Source: a virus. Taken from it: 26,791 nt of DNA. A program made the position numbers and the translations under genes. Below are positions 1-8,063 of this stretch, one piece after another. Where the stretch lies: positions 6,062 through 32,852 of IMG/VR virus record IMGVR_UViG_3300002514_000126; one strand, written 5' to 3'. Below the pieces are notes generated by a model, which worked only from the letters and a program-made list of their open reading frames with translations, ran no database searches and was not told the DNA's origin. Position 1 is the stretch's first letter; the number at the start of each line of letters is the position of its first letter.

Positions 1-972
1 ACGGAGGATTTAATTAAGTTTGATAGATTTAAATCACAAATAGATGCGTCTAAAAGAGATATTAATAAAATTTCCTCAATAGATGAATTATATGAGTTAA
101 CCAAAGATTTCTCATTAGAAAAAGCAACCAGTACTAAAGCTGAACAAAAAGAAAAAAGAAAACGAGATGATGTAGCTTACATATATGATGGTAATAGATG
201 GGAAGTAGTAGTGCCTCAAACAAAAGAGGTAAGTTGTGATATGGCAGGTCCTCCTTTAACGAGATGGTGTACTGCTTCAAATAATTATAATTATTATGAG
301 AGATATTCGGGACAAGGCCCTTTATATATAATAAGAGATAAGAGTAATATAGTAAGTGGGGGTGGTAAAGGAGAAGGTGAACCGAAGCCTAAGTACCAAT
401 TCCATTTCCCTTCCAGTCAATTTATGGATGAAGATGATAGAAGTGTTAATCTAGAACAACTCTTAGCGGATGGAGGAGAATTAAATGAATTAAAAGAATT
501 CTTTAAACATGAATTTGCAAAATCCCTTAACAAAGATTTTGGTGACCAAGTACAGATAAATTACCCCAACGACGCAGTTTCTCGATTCATAGGTTTATAT
601 GGATTTGATGAATTCTTTGACAAATTACCCAAAAGCTTAAAAAGGTTTGACTTTGAAAAAGGACAAAGAAATTATGGTGGACAAGATGACGTGATACCCC
701 CAAGTCCTCTCCATCCTAAAATATTAAATTTTCCTGACCTTAATGTATTACATATTGAAGGTCTCTTAAGTGAACTTCCAGAAGAGATAGGAAGATTGAA
801 AAATTTAAGTTTCATTTCAATTCCTAATAACCCTGAACTAACTTCTCTTCCTGAATCTTTAGTGGATTTACCTAATTTACAAGTATTAAATATTAGAAAT
901 AACCCTAAATTAGAGATAGGTCCCAGACTCCAAGAAGTTATAGATAATGGAGACATTACTGTAGTTAGATAA
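1..972 (+). CDS. Cys/WCT-domain protein with C-terminal leucine-rich repeats (5' partial)
   Basis: The frame is open from base 1, so the gene begins upstream of the window. A GTG at 211 is internal, because the homologous region already starts before it. Residues encoded at about 180-330 read VVVP...SC...TRWCTAS...GPLYII, matching the domain in the proteins at 3535-5187 and 5191-6939. The spacing between the two cysteines is C-x10-C here. The region at 730-950 encodes about two and a half leucine-rich repeats with repeated LPEEI, LKNL, LPESL and LPNLQVL elements and an N-NP-L turn. Such repeats usually make a protein-binding surface. The family function is unknown to me. A virion or host-takeover role is inference from its phage context and its paralogues. 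The stop is TAA at 970-972. Confidence 0.75.
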   Translation, partial: TEDLIKFDRFKSQIDASKRDINKISSIDELYELTKDFSLEKATSTKAEQKEKRKRDDVAYIYDGNRWEVVVPQTKEVSCDMAGPPLTRWCTASNNYNYYERYSGQGPLYIIRDKSNIVSGGGKGEGEPKPKYQFHFPSSQFMDEDDRSVNLEQLLADGGELNELKEFFKHEFAKSLNKDFGDQVQINYPNDAVSRFIGLYGFDEFFDKLPKSLKRFDFEKGQRNYGGQDDVIPPSPLHPKILNFPDLNVLHIEGLLSELPEEIGRLKNLSFISIPNNPELTSLPESLVDLPNLQVLNIRNNPKLEIGPRLQEVIDNGDITVVR

Positions 973-1066
973 TTTTACATCTTTTTGCCATTTACGGTAC
1001 TCTCTATTTCCGCTCCCCAACAAATAATATTTTGAATTACCTCGTATAGATATTGAATAATAAATA

Positions 1067-1074
1067 TAATTTTG
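1067..1074 (+). promoter_or_regulatory. Possible Bacteroidota -7 element upstream of the secreted protein
   Basis: TAATTTTG fits the Bacteroidota -7 consensus TAnnTTTG. It lies 52 nt before the start of the 1127 gene. No convincing TTG is seen 17-23 nt upstream, so the call is weak. Confidence 0.3.
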
Positions 1075-1126
1075 TATATTTATAAATCAACATTAAATTT
1101 TATAACAAATTAAACAAGTTAATATC

Positions 1127-1531
1127 ATGAAAAGGTTATTCGTTTTACTATTATTATGTGTTTTTTCATTTACAACTCAAGCCCAACATGTACTTCATTT
1201 CGTTAAGGGATTCCCCATTACCGATACCGAGTATACCATCCCATCCACTGCTTATCCAGTCGAGGTAATACATTCCGATATTGAATTCTTACAGTTTTCT
1301 GTAAGTGTATATTCTAATTCTGGGAAACACATACTGAGTCAATTATTAAAAATGGGTAGATATAATATAATAATTAAAGATGGTGAAATATCGTTCGATA
1401 AAATTAAACATAAAATCCTAATTAAGGGTAAGGAACTTAATGAGTTTATTGTTATACGTGCTTATGTACCATATGGTGTTAGGTTAATATGCAAGGGAAA
1501 CCCAATGAATGGTATTGGGTTGTTAAATTAA
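1127..1531 (+). CDS. Small secreted protein of unknown function
   Basis: 134 residues. The N-terminus is a clear Sec signal peptide: MKR, then a leucine/valine-rich core, then TTQAQ. Cleavage probably falls around residue 20. The AQ ending is typical of Bacteroidota exported proteins. The mature part (about 115 residues) looks beta-rich and has no motif I recognise. The gene could act in the host periplasm or outer membrane, for example in superinfection exclusion, but that is speculation. It ends tail-to-tail with the epimerase, overlapping it by 9 nt. An 8-bp hairpin is embedded in its last codons. Its DNA is as AT-rich as the surroundings, so there is no strong sign of recent acquisition. 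Confidence 0.75.
   Translation: MKRLFVLLLLCVFSFTTQAQHVLHFVKGFPITDTEYTIPSTAYPVEVIHSDIEFLQFSVSVYSNSGKHILSQLLKMGRYNIIIKDGEISFDKIKHKILIKGKELNEFIVIRAYVPYGVRLICKGNPMNGIGLLN
1499..1521 (+). terminator. Hairpin inside the end of the secreted-protein gene
   Basis: AACCCAAT (1499-1506) and ATTGGGTT (1514-1521) form a perfect 8-bp stem with a 7-nt loop. No strong T-run follows, only a moderately T-rich stretch. It may act as a weak terminator or as a roadblock between the convergent genes. Confidence 0.4.
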
Positions 1532-2434
1532 AATTTTACTTTGGGTTTTTAACTTGGCTATCCATTTTTTTAAATCATAGGTAGGTTCCCAACCCATTAA
1601 TTTCTTTATTTTACGGTTGTCGGCGAGAGATAGGTTAGGTTCTAACCTTTTCTCACCATATTTCTTTTCATCCCCAAACATATCAGCTACTTCATTTACC
1701 GAATAAATTATTCCTGTACCTACATTGTATATTTCCCCTTTCATCGGAGTAGTAGAATTTCCTACTCTAATATTGGCATTTACAATGTCTTTTACATTTA
1801 TATAATCTCTTTTTTGTTCTCCGTCATTTACTATATTAAGGAGGTCTCCTTTAAAATGAGCTTCTTTAAATACAGAAATTACACTTTTATATGCCCCTTC
1901 ATTTTTCATCCTCTTACCATATACATTGAAATAACGTAAACATACTGTTTCTACCCCATATATTTTAGAATATAAGTGACAGTAATCTTCCCCTATCTTT
2001 TTATCTAACGCATAAGGACTCATGGGTTGTATGGGGTGAGACTCATCAATGGGAGTATATCTGGGATTACCATATACGGCGGAACTACTACTAAAAACTA
2101 GACGATTGATTTTTTTTAATCTACACAATTCTAAAATATTTAATGTAGTGGTAATATTATTAGTTTCTGTTGGATTATCCAGGGAGTGTTGTACTTCAGG
2201 ATAGGCAGCAAGATGAAATACCACATCGACTACTGGAATTTGAGATTGGATAGAAAGAAGATTCTCTAAACACGATAAATCAACCTGGATGAATTTACAC
2301 TTAGAATTAATATTTTTAATATTTCCCGTAGATAAATCATCTAGTACCCATACCTCAATACCCTTCCTGATTAGGGTATCCACTAAATTAGAACCGATAA
2401 AACCAGCTCCTCCTGTTACTAATGCTTTTTTCAT
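1523..2434 (-). CDS. NAD-dependent epimerase/dehydratase (extended SDR, UDP-sugar 4-epimerase-like)
   Basis: 303 residues, the usual length for GalE/WbpP-type extended SDR enzymes. The N-terminus VTGGAGFIGSNL is the NAD-binding GxxGxxG Rossmann motif, followed by the LDDLSTG loop typical of UDP-sugar epimerases. SSSAVYG carries the catalytic serine region, and SPYALDKKIGE holds the YxxxK catalytic pair. RYFNVYG and the C-terminal NVGTG and SLADNRKIKKLMGWEP segments also fit the family. Such enzymes interconvert nucleotide sugars such as UDP-Glc and UDP-Gal in the cytoplasm. In a phage the gene would be an auxiliary gene that may alter host surface glycans or supply sugars for modification. 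The exact substrate cannot be told from the sequence. Confidence 0.9.
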   Translation of the reverse strand: MKKALVTGGAGFIGSNLVDTLIRKGIEVWVLDDLSTGNIKNINSKCKFIQVDLSCLENLLSIQSQIPVVDVVFHLAAYPEVQHSLDNPTETNNITTTLNILELCRLKKINRLVFSSSSAVYGNPRYTPIDESHPIQPMSPYALDKKIGEDYCHLYSKIYGVETVCLRYFNVYGKRMKNEGAYKSVISVFKEAHFKGDLLNIVNDGEQKRDYINVKDIVNANIRVGNSTTPMKGEIYNVGTGIIYSVNEVADMFGDEKKYGEKRLEPNLSLADNRKIKKLMGWEPTYDLKKWIAKLKTQSKILI

Positions 2435-2531
2435 ATTATAATTTTACAATTAGTTTAACAGAAAGTACATCATTTATTGACCACTTGATAGTTTTTATTG
2501 ATGTTTCCTTAAAAAAATATTATATTTATAA

Positions 2532-2867
2532 ATGATGAATGTTGACGTAGAAATATATTGTAAAAATTTTAAAAATTTTTTTATTAATAATCCCAAGAGT
2601 AAAAAAGAACTATTAGCTACTGTTCCAGGAGTTACATTTGAGGATTTTATGGAAAAAGTAGGGGAAATAACCCAATCTAATTTTGAAAAGTTAGGGGACC
2701 CCTCTATAAGCAGGAAACAGATATTGGACACACTGAATGACTTATATATTAAATATATGGAGCAGAACCATAAAGAATTAGGTAAAGAAGTAGGTATCTT
2801 TAATAATACTATCCCCGATTCGAAAGTCTTTCAACAACTTAAAGGGTTTTTGATAGGTTTAAATTAG
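2532..2867 (+). CDS. Hypothetical phage protein, 111 aa
   Basis: The protein starts MMNVDVEIYCKNFKNFF and appears largely helical and charged, with no motif that I recognise. Two ATG codons stand in tandem, so the start is uncertain by one codon. The upstream sequence TTATATTTATAA runs directly into the start, leaving no room for a Shine-Dalgarno site. The gene is divergent from the epimerase. It meets the next - strand gene tail-to-tail with the stop codons interlocked in a 4-base TTAG. It is probably real, given its length and the exact fit between neighbours. Confidence 0.6.
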   Translation: MMNVDVEIYCKNFKNFFINNPKSKKELLATVPGVTFEDFMEKVGEITQSNFEKLGDPSISRKQILDTLNDLYIKYMEQNHKELGKEVGIFNNTIPDSKVFQQLKGFLIGLN

Positions 2868-3532
2868 ATGGTGTTTTCTATAGTAACTTTATAACTTGTT
2901 TTCATAACCTCCACTCCCGATTCTTCAGCGGGAACCGAAAAAGAAATTAATAAATTAGTAGTACATTTACTGATAGGGTCCTCACAATCGATATCTGTCT
3001 GCCAACATTGACTATTCCCATCTTCAACTGAAGGAAAAGTGAGAGTGGTAGTGTCTAACAATTGTAAAGTTCCCGTTCCCGCGGTAAAACATTCAAATGT
3101 ATAAACTTTAATTTCTACATCTACAGTAGCTGGATTTCCGTTTATATATAGGTTTCCACATACATTAATAGCGTTTGAAACTCCTCCATGAATAGAATGT
3201 GGAAAAGGTACTCCACAATTGTGGTATTTCACATCCAAACTCGGCAGCGTTAAATTCCATACATCACTATTAAAACCTCCATTCTCCCCACCTATATATT
3301 CCTTAGTGTCTAAAACTGTAATATAGGCAGAGTTAGAAACTATTAATATGGGTGTACTTGTTCCACTAATACAGTGAGTTATAGCACTACACGGGATTAG
3401 GTCCTCAGTAAAGCAAGAAAGATAACTGTCGGCTGTCGGGTAATATTCAGGTATATTATACTTTTTTAGTTGATTAAGTAGTTCTCTACAAGGACTTCCA
3501 GGACCACAACCAAATGGGTTAGTTAATGACAT
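2864..3532 (-). CDS. Cysteine-rich, beta-rich hypothetical protein, possibly structural
   Basis: 222 residues with about 11 cysteines, many in a short GCGPGSPC N-terminal patch and in the C-terminal half. The composition is rich in Thr, Ser, Val, Ile and Asn, typical of all-beta phage tail or surface proteins. No TM or signal peptide is seen. The gene starts 2 nt after the stop of the 3535-5187 gene, in what looks like one - strand operon running from 6939 down to 2864. I do not recognise the family. A tail or adhesin-type virion component is the most natural guess, but this is inferred from composition only. Confidence 0.65.
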   Translation of the reverse strand: MSLTNPFGCGPGSPCRELLNQLKKYNIPEYYPTADSYLSCFTEDLIPCSAITHCISGTSTPILIVSNSAYITVLDTKEYIGGENGGFNSDVWNLTLPSLDVKYHNCGVPFPHSIHGGVSNAINVCGNLYINGNPATVDVEIKVYTFECFTAGTGTLQLLDTTTLTFPSVEDGNSQCWQTDIDCEDPISKCTTNLLISFSVPAEESGVEVMKTSYKVTIENTI

Positions 3533-3534
3533 AA

Positions 3535-5187
3535 TTATTTTCTACTTAAGTTTCCCTCTTTCCAAGTTTCATAATTAGGACCTAAGACATATACAAATTG
3601 TCTTCCATTCCTTTTCATTTCAACGATACCTGAATTATTTATGACCGCAAAAAATTCGGAATTATGCCCAGGAGTATAAGTTCTCCCGATGTGGTCATAA
3701 AATTCTTTTCTAGTCTTACCTGGATTATTTTTAACAAAGTCTACGAATAATTGAGTTAACGAACCTTCTTTAGGTGGGTATCTAAATACGAGTGGTGTTC
3801 TCCATCTTTGAGGTCCCCACAACACTTTATCTTCTTGAGTTAATTCTTTAACTTCAGGTCTCGATAAAAGATATCTTAAATTTGGTATTAAAATATTATT
3901 TAAAAAAGTTTTTTCTGGCCAACCCCTCCACTGATTCCCTTCATACTTCTCATTGTCTAGAAAGTTAGCTTTAAACATATCTCGTGGTGGTAGACCTAGT
4001 TTCCCATTCATTAATTCATTATAACCTAAAGTACGTGAAGCTTCAACAATTTTTTCAGGAAGAATTTTAAAATACCAACCCACATCTTCATCCAAGTCGT
4101 TTTCTTCTGTAGGTTTGATAGTTCTTTGATAATCACTTACATTAATTTCATATTCACCATCGACAAATGTATCAATTGAGAAAGATATAGGTGTTTCGCC
4201 CACATGATTTACATACCATTCACTACGATTTACAAACTCTAAACTCCATGTTCCACTCTCCGTATTAAATAGAATATTTTCCCCCTCTAGTTTTTCCGAT
4301 ATCATTTCCGTAAATCTATTTAGGGACATCCACCTGTTAAAATCTAGAGATTCTTGATGGGGAACTAATTCCTGTCTATATAAGTCGTCTATTACCTGTA
4401 TAGTTTGTGCCGGTAACATTGATTTTATCATATGTACAATTTGTCCACCTAACTTAGCATCTTTCTCATCATACCATTCATCATCAGGTACTAATCGGTG
4501 TGACCTGGAAGGGAATTTTTTAAATAAGGCAACTTTAAAGTCTTTCCCTTGTGAGGTTTTCTCTTTTTTTATAATATAATATAAGACACCCTCCTCCGAA
4601 TATTTTTCAAAGTATGTGTCACTATCCTTAGTAGTAGTACACCATTTAGTTCCTCTACCATAATAACAGGAAGCTCTATGACTTTGTGGTCTAATAATTA
4701 ACCAGGTATCGTCTTCGTAAACTCTATCTATTTCCGATTTTGCCTTTTTTCGTTCTTGTTGTTTTGTGGATATATGGTCTATGGTATCCATTACATGTTC
4801 AAGGGTTGATATCTCCTCATAAGACTCTATATCTCTAGGTGATTGTGTTATTTTACTCCCAACACCGTAACCCCACTCCTTCATAAACTCTGGAGTTAAT
4901 CTGTCTACATTTTTATGGAATCTTTGCACTAAGGATGATATGTCACTTGGAGCTGTACCTCTCTCTTCTGGATTAAGATACATCTTAACCATCCACATAA
5001 GATATTTGTTATTACCTGAAGGGTCCGCATTAATAAAATGTTTTAATACACCATCTAAATTTGTCCCCGCATATATACCGGCAGCATTTTGAAATTCAGC
5101 TATGGGCCATGACCCCACATAATCTTCAAAGTATCGTTGTGCGTCTTCTACTCTTCCTTCTAATAGTATATTTCTATAATAATTCAT
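3535..5187 (-). CDS. Cys/WCT-domain protein with winged-helix-like C-terminus
   Basis: 550 residues. After a short leader (LLEG at residues 8-11) comes a helical part with KYLMWMVKMY and a DI-x-SYEEISTLEHV segment. At about residues 160-210 lies the conserved domain: VYEDDTWLIIRP, then SCYYGRGTKWCTT, then GVLYYIIKK. The two cysteines are spaced C-x8-C. The same order of segments is found in 5191-6939 and in the partial gene at the window start, so these are paralogues. The last 90 residues (TQLFVDFVKNNPGKTRKEFYDHI to RQFVYVLGPN) look like a winged helix. The start is 3 nt after the upstream paralogue's stop, so the two are cotranscribed. The function is unknown. The domain layout suggests a different effector or partner module on each paralogue. 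Confidence 0.8.
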   Translation of the reverse strand: MNYYRNILLEGRVEDAQRYFEDYVGSWPIAEFQNAAGIYAGTNLDGVLKHFINADPSGNNKYLMWMVKMYLNPEERGTAPSDISSLVQRFHKNVDRLTPEFMKEWGYGVGSKITQSPRDIESYEEISTLEHVMDTIDHISTKQQERKKAKSEIDRVYEDDTWLIIRPQSHRASCYYGRGTKWCTTTKDSDTYFEKYSEEGVLYYIIKKEKTSQGKDFKVALFKKFPSRSHRLVPDDEWYDEKDAKLGGQIVHMIKSMLPAQTIQVIDDLYRQELVPHQESLDFNRWMSLNRFTEMISEKLEGENILFNTESGTWSLEFVNRSEWYVNHVGETPISFSIDTFVDGEYEINVSDYQRTIKPTEENDLDEDVGWYFKILPEKIVEASRTLGYNELMNGKLGLPPRDMFKANFLDNEKYEGNQWRGWPEKTFLNNILIPNLRYLLSRPEVKELTQEDKVLWGPQRWRTPLVFRYPPKEGSLTQLFVDFVKNNPGKTRKEFYDHIGRTYTPGHNSEFFAVINNSGIVEMKRNGRQFVYVLGPNYETWKEGNLSRK

Positions 5188-5190
5188 CTT

Positions 5191-6939
5191 TTAATTTGTT
5201 CTATATATGTAAAACCACTCTCCATCATAACTAACCTCTCGTTCTTCACCATCATAACCTGAGAGTCCATTACCTCTACCATCTGTCATTATAACATCTT
5301 CCACAAAGTCATCTATATCTATAAAATTCTCGATATCTAAGTCATACATTTCAATATATTCCTGTGGGTCATATTCTATATCTTTTAGTTTCGTTTCCAG
5401 CGCGTCATCTATTGCTTCTTCTGACCATTCATAATTGTCTTCATCATCGATAATGTCCTGTTTTTGTTCTTCTAACGCTTCTATTTGGTCTTGAGTATAT
5501 TCTTCTTCTGCCTCATTTTCCGCGTCTTCTAATTCATAATGTAAATCTCCTATTTCTTCATCTATTGCTTCCAATTGGTCTTCCCATTCTTTGGTGAGAT
5601 TTTTATCGTCTTCTTCATCTAAATAACTTTCTGGGGATTCCTCTATGTCTTGTCTAATCCAGTCCGATACGTATTCCGCTACCTGCTCCCCATCTATATG
5701 GTTACTGTAAAAACTTTCATTAAAACCTTCCAACCCTATATCATCAATCAAATTTCTTACTTGTTCTTCTGCAGCCTCATCTGCTTCATCATCATCCCCA
5801 ACTGCATACTCCCTTCCATCATATTCAAATATAGGCATCTCCCCATAATGGGTAGAACCGTCATACTTAATATCATATACGGTGGGTTTATTGGCCATTG
5901 CCTCGATTAATTCCTCTTCAAGATTATTTAAATCTTGACCATAATCTTGGGCTCTTTCCCCTTCAGGATTCTCAATAACTTCTGGGTCATTTTCCATATC
6001 TTGTTGCATGTCCCGTATTTCATTTTCTACTGTCTCTATCGCATCATCCCCATCTTCCCACTCTCCTTCATCAATTAAATATTCCATTAATGCATTAGCA
6101 CGTATACCTACATAGTCACCATTTTCTGGATTCCATTCCTCATTTTCTTTTCTTATTTCTGCTGCTGCACTTAACCTCATTTCTCTCTCTATTCTTTGTT
6201 GTGCCCATTCTTGGTCTCGTGCTTGTCTTTCTAATTCTCTTTGTTTTTCTTCCGCACTAATCCTTGCAATATCTTCTTTATAGGTGAATTCAAAATACTT
6301 TTCTATAGTTTCCATTAATGGATGGTCAAAAAGATATTGGATTTTATTTCTATCATGGATTAGACTGTCAGGGGCGTCATAAAAATCTGTTGCACCCTTA
6401 TAAGTTTTATTAAGAGCTATCTTATATAAAGGATTAGAAGTGGGTAATGTTTTATCTAAAATGTAAAAAAGTTTTCCACTTTGGTTATAATTTGTGAAAT
6501 GTCCAGCATTATCTTTGGATGCTGTACACCATTTAGTTCCTGCACCATAATAACAGGATGCGTCATGGGATTCGGGTAGTACTACTTTAAAACGGTCATC
6601 TTCATATATTACTTTAGATTGTTCATGGGTATCTATTATTCGTTGTCTTTCTTTTAAATTATCTAAAATTTGTTTTAACGCAGTAAGAGATTTATAAGAA
6701 TATAAATCTTTTCTAGGGAGTTTGTTTTTTTTTCTATCGAATCTTTCCACAACATCGAGAATCATATCTACAGTCATATCATTCTGTCTAGCAGAGTCTT
6801 GATATACCTTTGCCATCCATTCTAAATATTTGTGGTTAGAAGATATGGACTCACTCCCTTTTACCATCCTTGCCCACATATCGACAGGTATATTATATTT
6901 TTCTTTTACTTTAGAAACTCTACTCTCTATTAATATCAT
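5191..6939 (-). CDS. Cys/WCT-domain protein with long acidic coiled-coil tail
   Basis: 582 residues. The leader contains LIES at residues 3-6, followed by KYLEWMAKVYQ, a helical SYKSLTALKQIL segment, VIYEDDRFKVVLP and the motif SCYYGAGTKWCTASK ending in GKLFYILDK (about residues 110-165). The middle is a charged Arg/Glu helix rich in QAR and REM repeats. The last 300 residues are extremely acidic, with many Glu/Asp runs, aromatic residues and predicted coiled coil. Such acidic tails can mimic nucleic acid or bind basic proteins, but no specific target can be named. It is the first gene of a - strand operon with 3535-5187 and 2864-3532. A TATTTAT motif lies 15 nt before its start. Confidence 0.8.
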   Translation of the reverse strand: MILIESRVSKVKEKYNIPVDMWARMVKGSESISSNHKYLEWMAKVYQDSARQNDMTVDMILDVVERFDRKKNKLPRKDLYSYKSLTALKQILDNLKERQRIIDTHEQSKVIYEDDRFKVVLPESHDASCYYGAGTKWCTASKDNAGHFTNYNQSGKLFYILDKTLPTSNPLYKIALNKTYKGATDFYDAPDSLIHDRNKIQYLFDHPLMETIEKYFEFTYKEDIARISAEEKQRELERQARDQEWAQQRIEREMRLSAAAEIRKENEEWNPENGDYVGIRANALMEYLIDEGEWEDGDDAIETVENEIRDMQQDMENDPEVIENPEGERAQDYGQDLNNLEEELIEAMANKPTVYDIKYDGSTHYGEMPIFEYDGREYAVGDDDEADEAAEEQVRNLIDDIGLEGFNESFYSNHIDGEQVAEYVSDWIRQDIEESPESYLDEEDDKNLTKEWEDQLEAIDEEIGDLHYELEDAENEAEEEYTQDQIEALEEQKQDIIDDEDNYEWSEEAIDDALETKLKDIEYDPQEYIEMYDLDIENFIDIDDFVEDVIMTDGRGNGLSGYDGEEREVSYDGEWFYIYRTN

Positions 6940-6954
6940 TCTTTACTTTTAATT

Positions 6955-6963
6955 ATAAATATC
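6955..6963 (-). promoter_or_regulatory. TATTTAT motif, candidate late promoter
   Basis: GATATTTAT in sense orientation, 15 nt before the start of the 5191-6939 gene. The spacer AATTAAAAG-T-AAAGA is nearly the same as the one before the amidase gene at 9185. Confidence 0.45.
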
Positions 6964-7024
6964 TATCTTATTTCTCGTTTATGGACTTGTATTTTTAAAA
7001 GGACAATATATTTTCTCTTTTTTT

Positions 7025-7032
7025 TATAAATA
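7025..7032 (+). promoter_or_regulatory. T4-late-like TATAAATA upstream of the M23 gene
   Basis: TATAAATACT matches the start of the T4 gp55-type late promoter consensus. It lies 19 nt before the ATG at 7052. In such AT-rich DNA an 8-base match may be chance. Confidence 0.3.
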
Positions 7033-7051
7033 CTTATAAAAGTAGTATCGT

Positions 7052-7633
7052 ATGAAGAATAACCCCACATATATTATAGGATTTATCATCACTTTGTTTT
7101 TTGTGGTGATAATGATGAATTATAAAAATAAAAAAGAAACCCAACACCTCTTTAATAAGACCTATGTAGATTCCTTGAATATATTAATAACCGCCAAAGA
7201 TTCCATTATTCATAACTTCAACACTTATATTCCTTTTGGTTCACCTTTAGATAGTCTTACTATCAGTAGTGATTTTGGTATTAGGACTCATCCTATTAGT
7301 AAACACAAAAAATTTCATGAAGGATTAGATTTAAAAGGATGTTATAGAGATACGGTTTTTTCTACTGCAGCAGGAATTGTGATGGACGCAAGGAGAAAAG
7401 GTGGTTATGGTAAATGTGTGGTCATAAATCATAACAACGGTTATCAGACAGTATATGCACATCTCAGTCAAATATTAGTTAAAAAAGGACAACATGTTAC
7501 AGACAGTACTCCTATAGGAAAAGTGGGGAATACGGGATATAGTACAGGGTGTCATTTACATTATGAAATAATAAAAGAAGGGGAAAAAATTAATCCAGAA
7601 GATTTCATTTACATTAAAATAGATAGTTTGTAA
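7052..7633 (+). CDS. Membrane-anchored M23-family metallopeptidase
   Basis: 193 residues. Residues 7-22 are a hydrophobic helix (YIIGFIITLFFVVIMM), preceded by few charges and followed by NYKNKK. This fits a membrane anchor or uncleaved signal with the enzyme outside the cytoplasm. The C-terminal 125 residues are a LytM/M23 domain. SDFGIRTHP opens it; HEGLD supplies zinc ligands H89 and D93; YAHLS holds H137; and CHLHYE holds H168 and H170. The full catalytic set is therefore present. M23 enzymes cut peptide cross-links of peptidoglycan. It probably takes part in lysis or in local wall opening together with the nearby amidase and lysozyme. Confidence 0.92.
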   Translation: MKNNPTYIIGFIITLFFVVIMMNYKNKKETQHLFNKTYVDSLNILITAKDSIIHNFNTYIPFGSPLDSLTISSDFGIRTHPISKHKKFHEGLDLKGCYRDTVFSTAAGIVMDARRKGGYGKCVVINHNNGYQTVYAHLSQILVKKGQHVTDSTPIGKVGNTGYSTGCHLHYEIIKEGEKINPEDFIYIKIDSL

Positions 7634-7672
7634 TATTTATGGGTATAATAAACATATTTTAAAATAAAAAAC

Positions 7673-7888
7673 ATGCACGAATTACCAATGAAAGAGACAG
7701 AGAACTCTTTAGAAATTACATTATGTGGGAAAGGAAGTTGTAAGTGTCCAGCGGTTGATATTCATACTGACCGTGAGGAGGTTATAATTGGAGGGAAGGA
7801 AGAAGGATTTACTACATTCACCAAAGAACAATTTGAATTGTTAGTAACCGAAGTTAAAAATGGTAGATTTGACAAATTCATCAAATAA
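7673..7888 (+). CDS. Small cysteine-containing hypothetical protein
   Basis: 71 residues. LCGKGSCKCPAVDI carries C18, C23 and C25, a compact C-x4-C-x-C cluster that could bind a metal. The rest reads like a small regulatory domain with TFTKEQFELLVTEVKNGRFDKFI at the end. A second in-frame ATG five codons later is an alternative start. The A-rich leader AAAATAAAAAAC lacks any Shine-Dalgarno site. It is followed 2 nt later by the 45-aa gene at 7891, suggesting cotranscription. I recognise no family with certainty. Confidence 0.65.
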   Translation: MHELPMKETENSLEITLCGKGSCKCPAVDIHTDREEVIIGGKEEGFTTFTKEQFELLVTEVKNGRFDKFIK

Positions 7889-7890
7889 AT

Positions 7891-8028
7891 ATGGGTTGTG
7901 GTTGTAAAAAAAAGAAAGGGACGAGTAAATCTAATAGTAAATTAGATAAAAAAGAAATGCAAGCTCTTATAAGAAAAAAAATTACCGAACAAATCAACAA
8001 AAACACCAATTTAAATAAAGGGGTATAA
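7891..8028 (+). CDS. Short MGCGC-K4 hypothetical protein, 45 aa
   Basis: Begins MGCGCKKKKG and then has Ser/Asn/Lys-rich sequence with a helical KEMQALIRKKITEQI segment. The N-terminal Cys pair and lysine patch could bind metal or, as a very short lysine-rich peptide, nucleic acid. The start follows the preceding stop by 2 nt, and the gene ends inside the terminator hairpin at 8017, which fits the last gene of an operon. No homologue is recognised. Confidence 0.6.
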   Translation: MGCGCKKKKGTSKSNSKLDKKEMQALIRKKITEQINKNTNLNKGV

Positions 8029-8040
8029 AACCCCTTTTAT
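8017..8040 (+). terminator. Rho-independent terminator after the 7052-8028 operon
   Basis: AAAGGGG (8017-8023), a 7-nt loop, CCCCTTT (8031-8037), then T and TATTT. The stem can extend as AAAT/ATTT with one bulge. It overlaps the stop codon of the 45-aa gene. Confidence 0.75.
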
Positions 8041-8050
8041 TTCCCCTCAC

Positions 8051-8059
8051 ACTATTTAT
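8051..8059 (+). promoter_or_regulatory. TATTTAT motif, candidate late promoter
   Basis: ACTATTTAT, exactly 4 nt (CAGT) before the ATG at 8064 and just after a terminator. The same motif with 4-5 nt spacing precedes the genes starting at 14082, 16352 and 16964. Confidence 0.55.
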
Positions 8060-8063
8060 CAGT

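Noticed and set aside
5650-5910. An 86-aa frame on the + strand with hydrophobic stretches
   Set aside because: It is antisense to the acidic tail of the 5191-6939 gene; the hydrophobic look comes from reverse-reading Glu/Asp codons.
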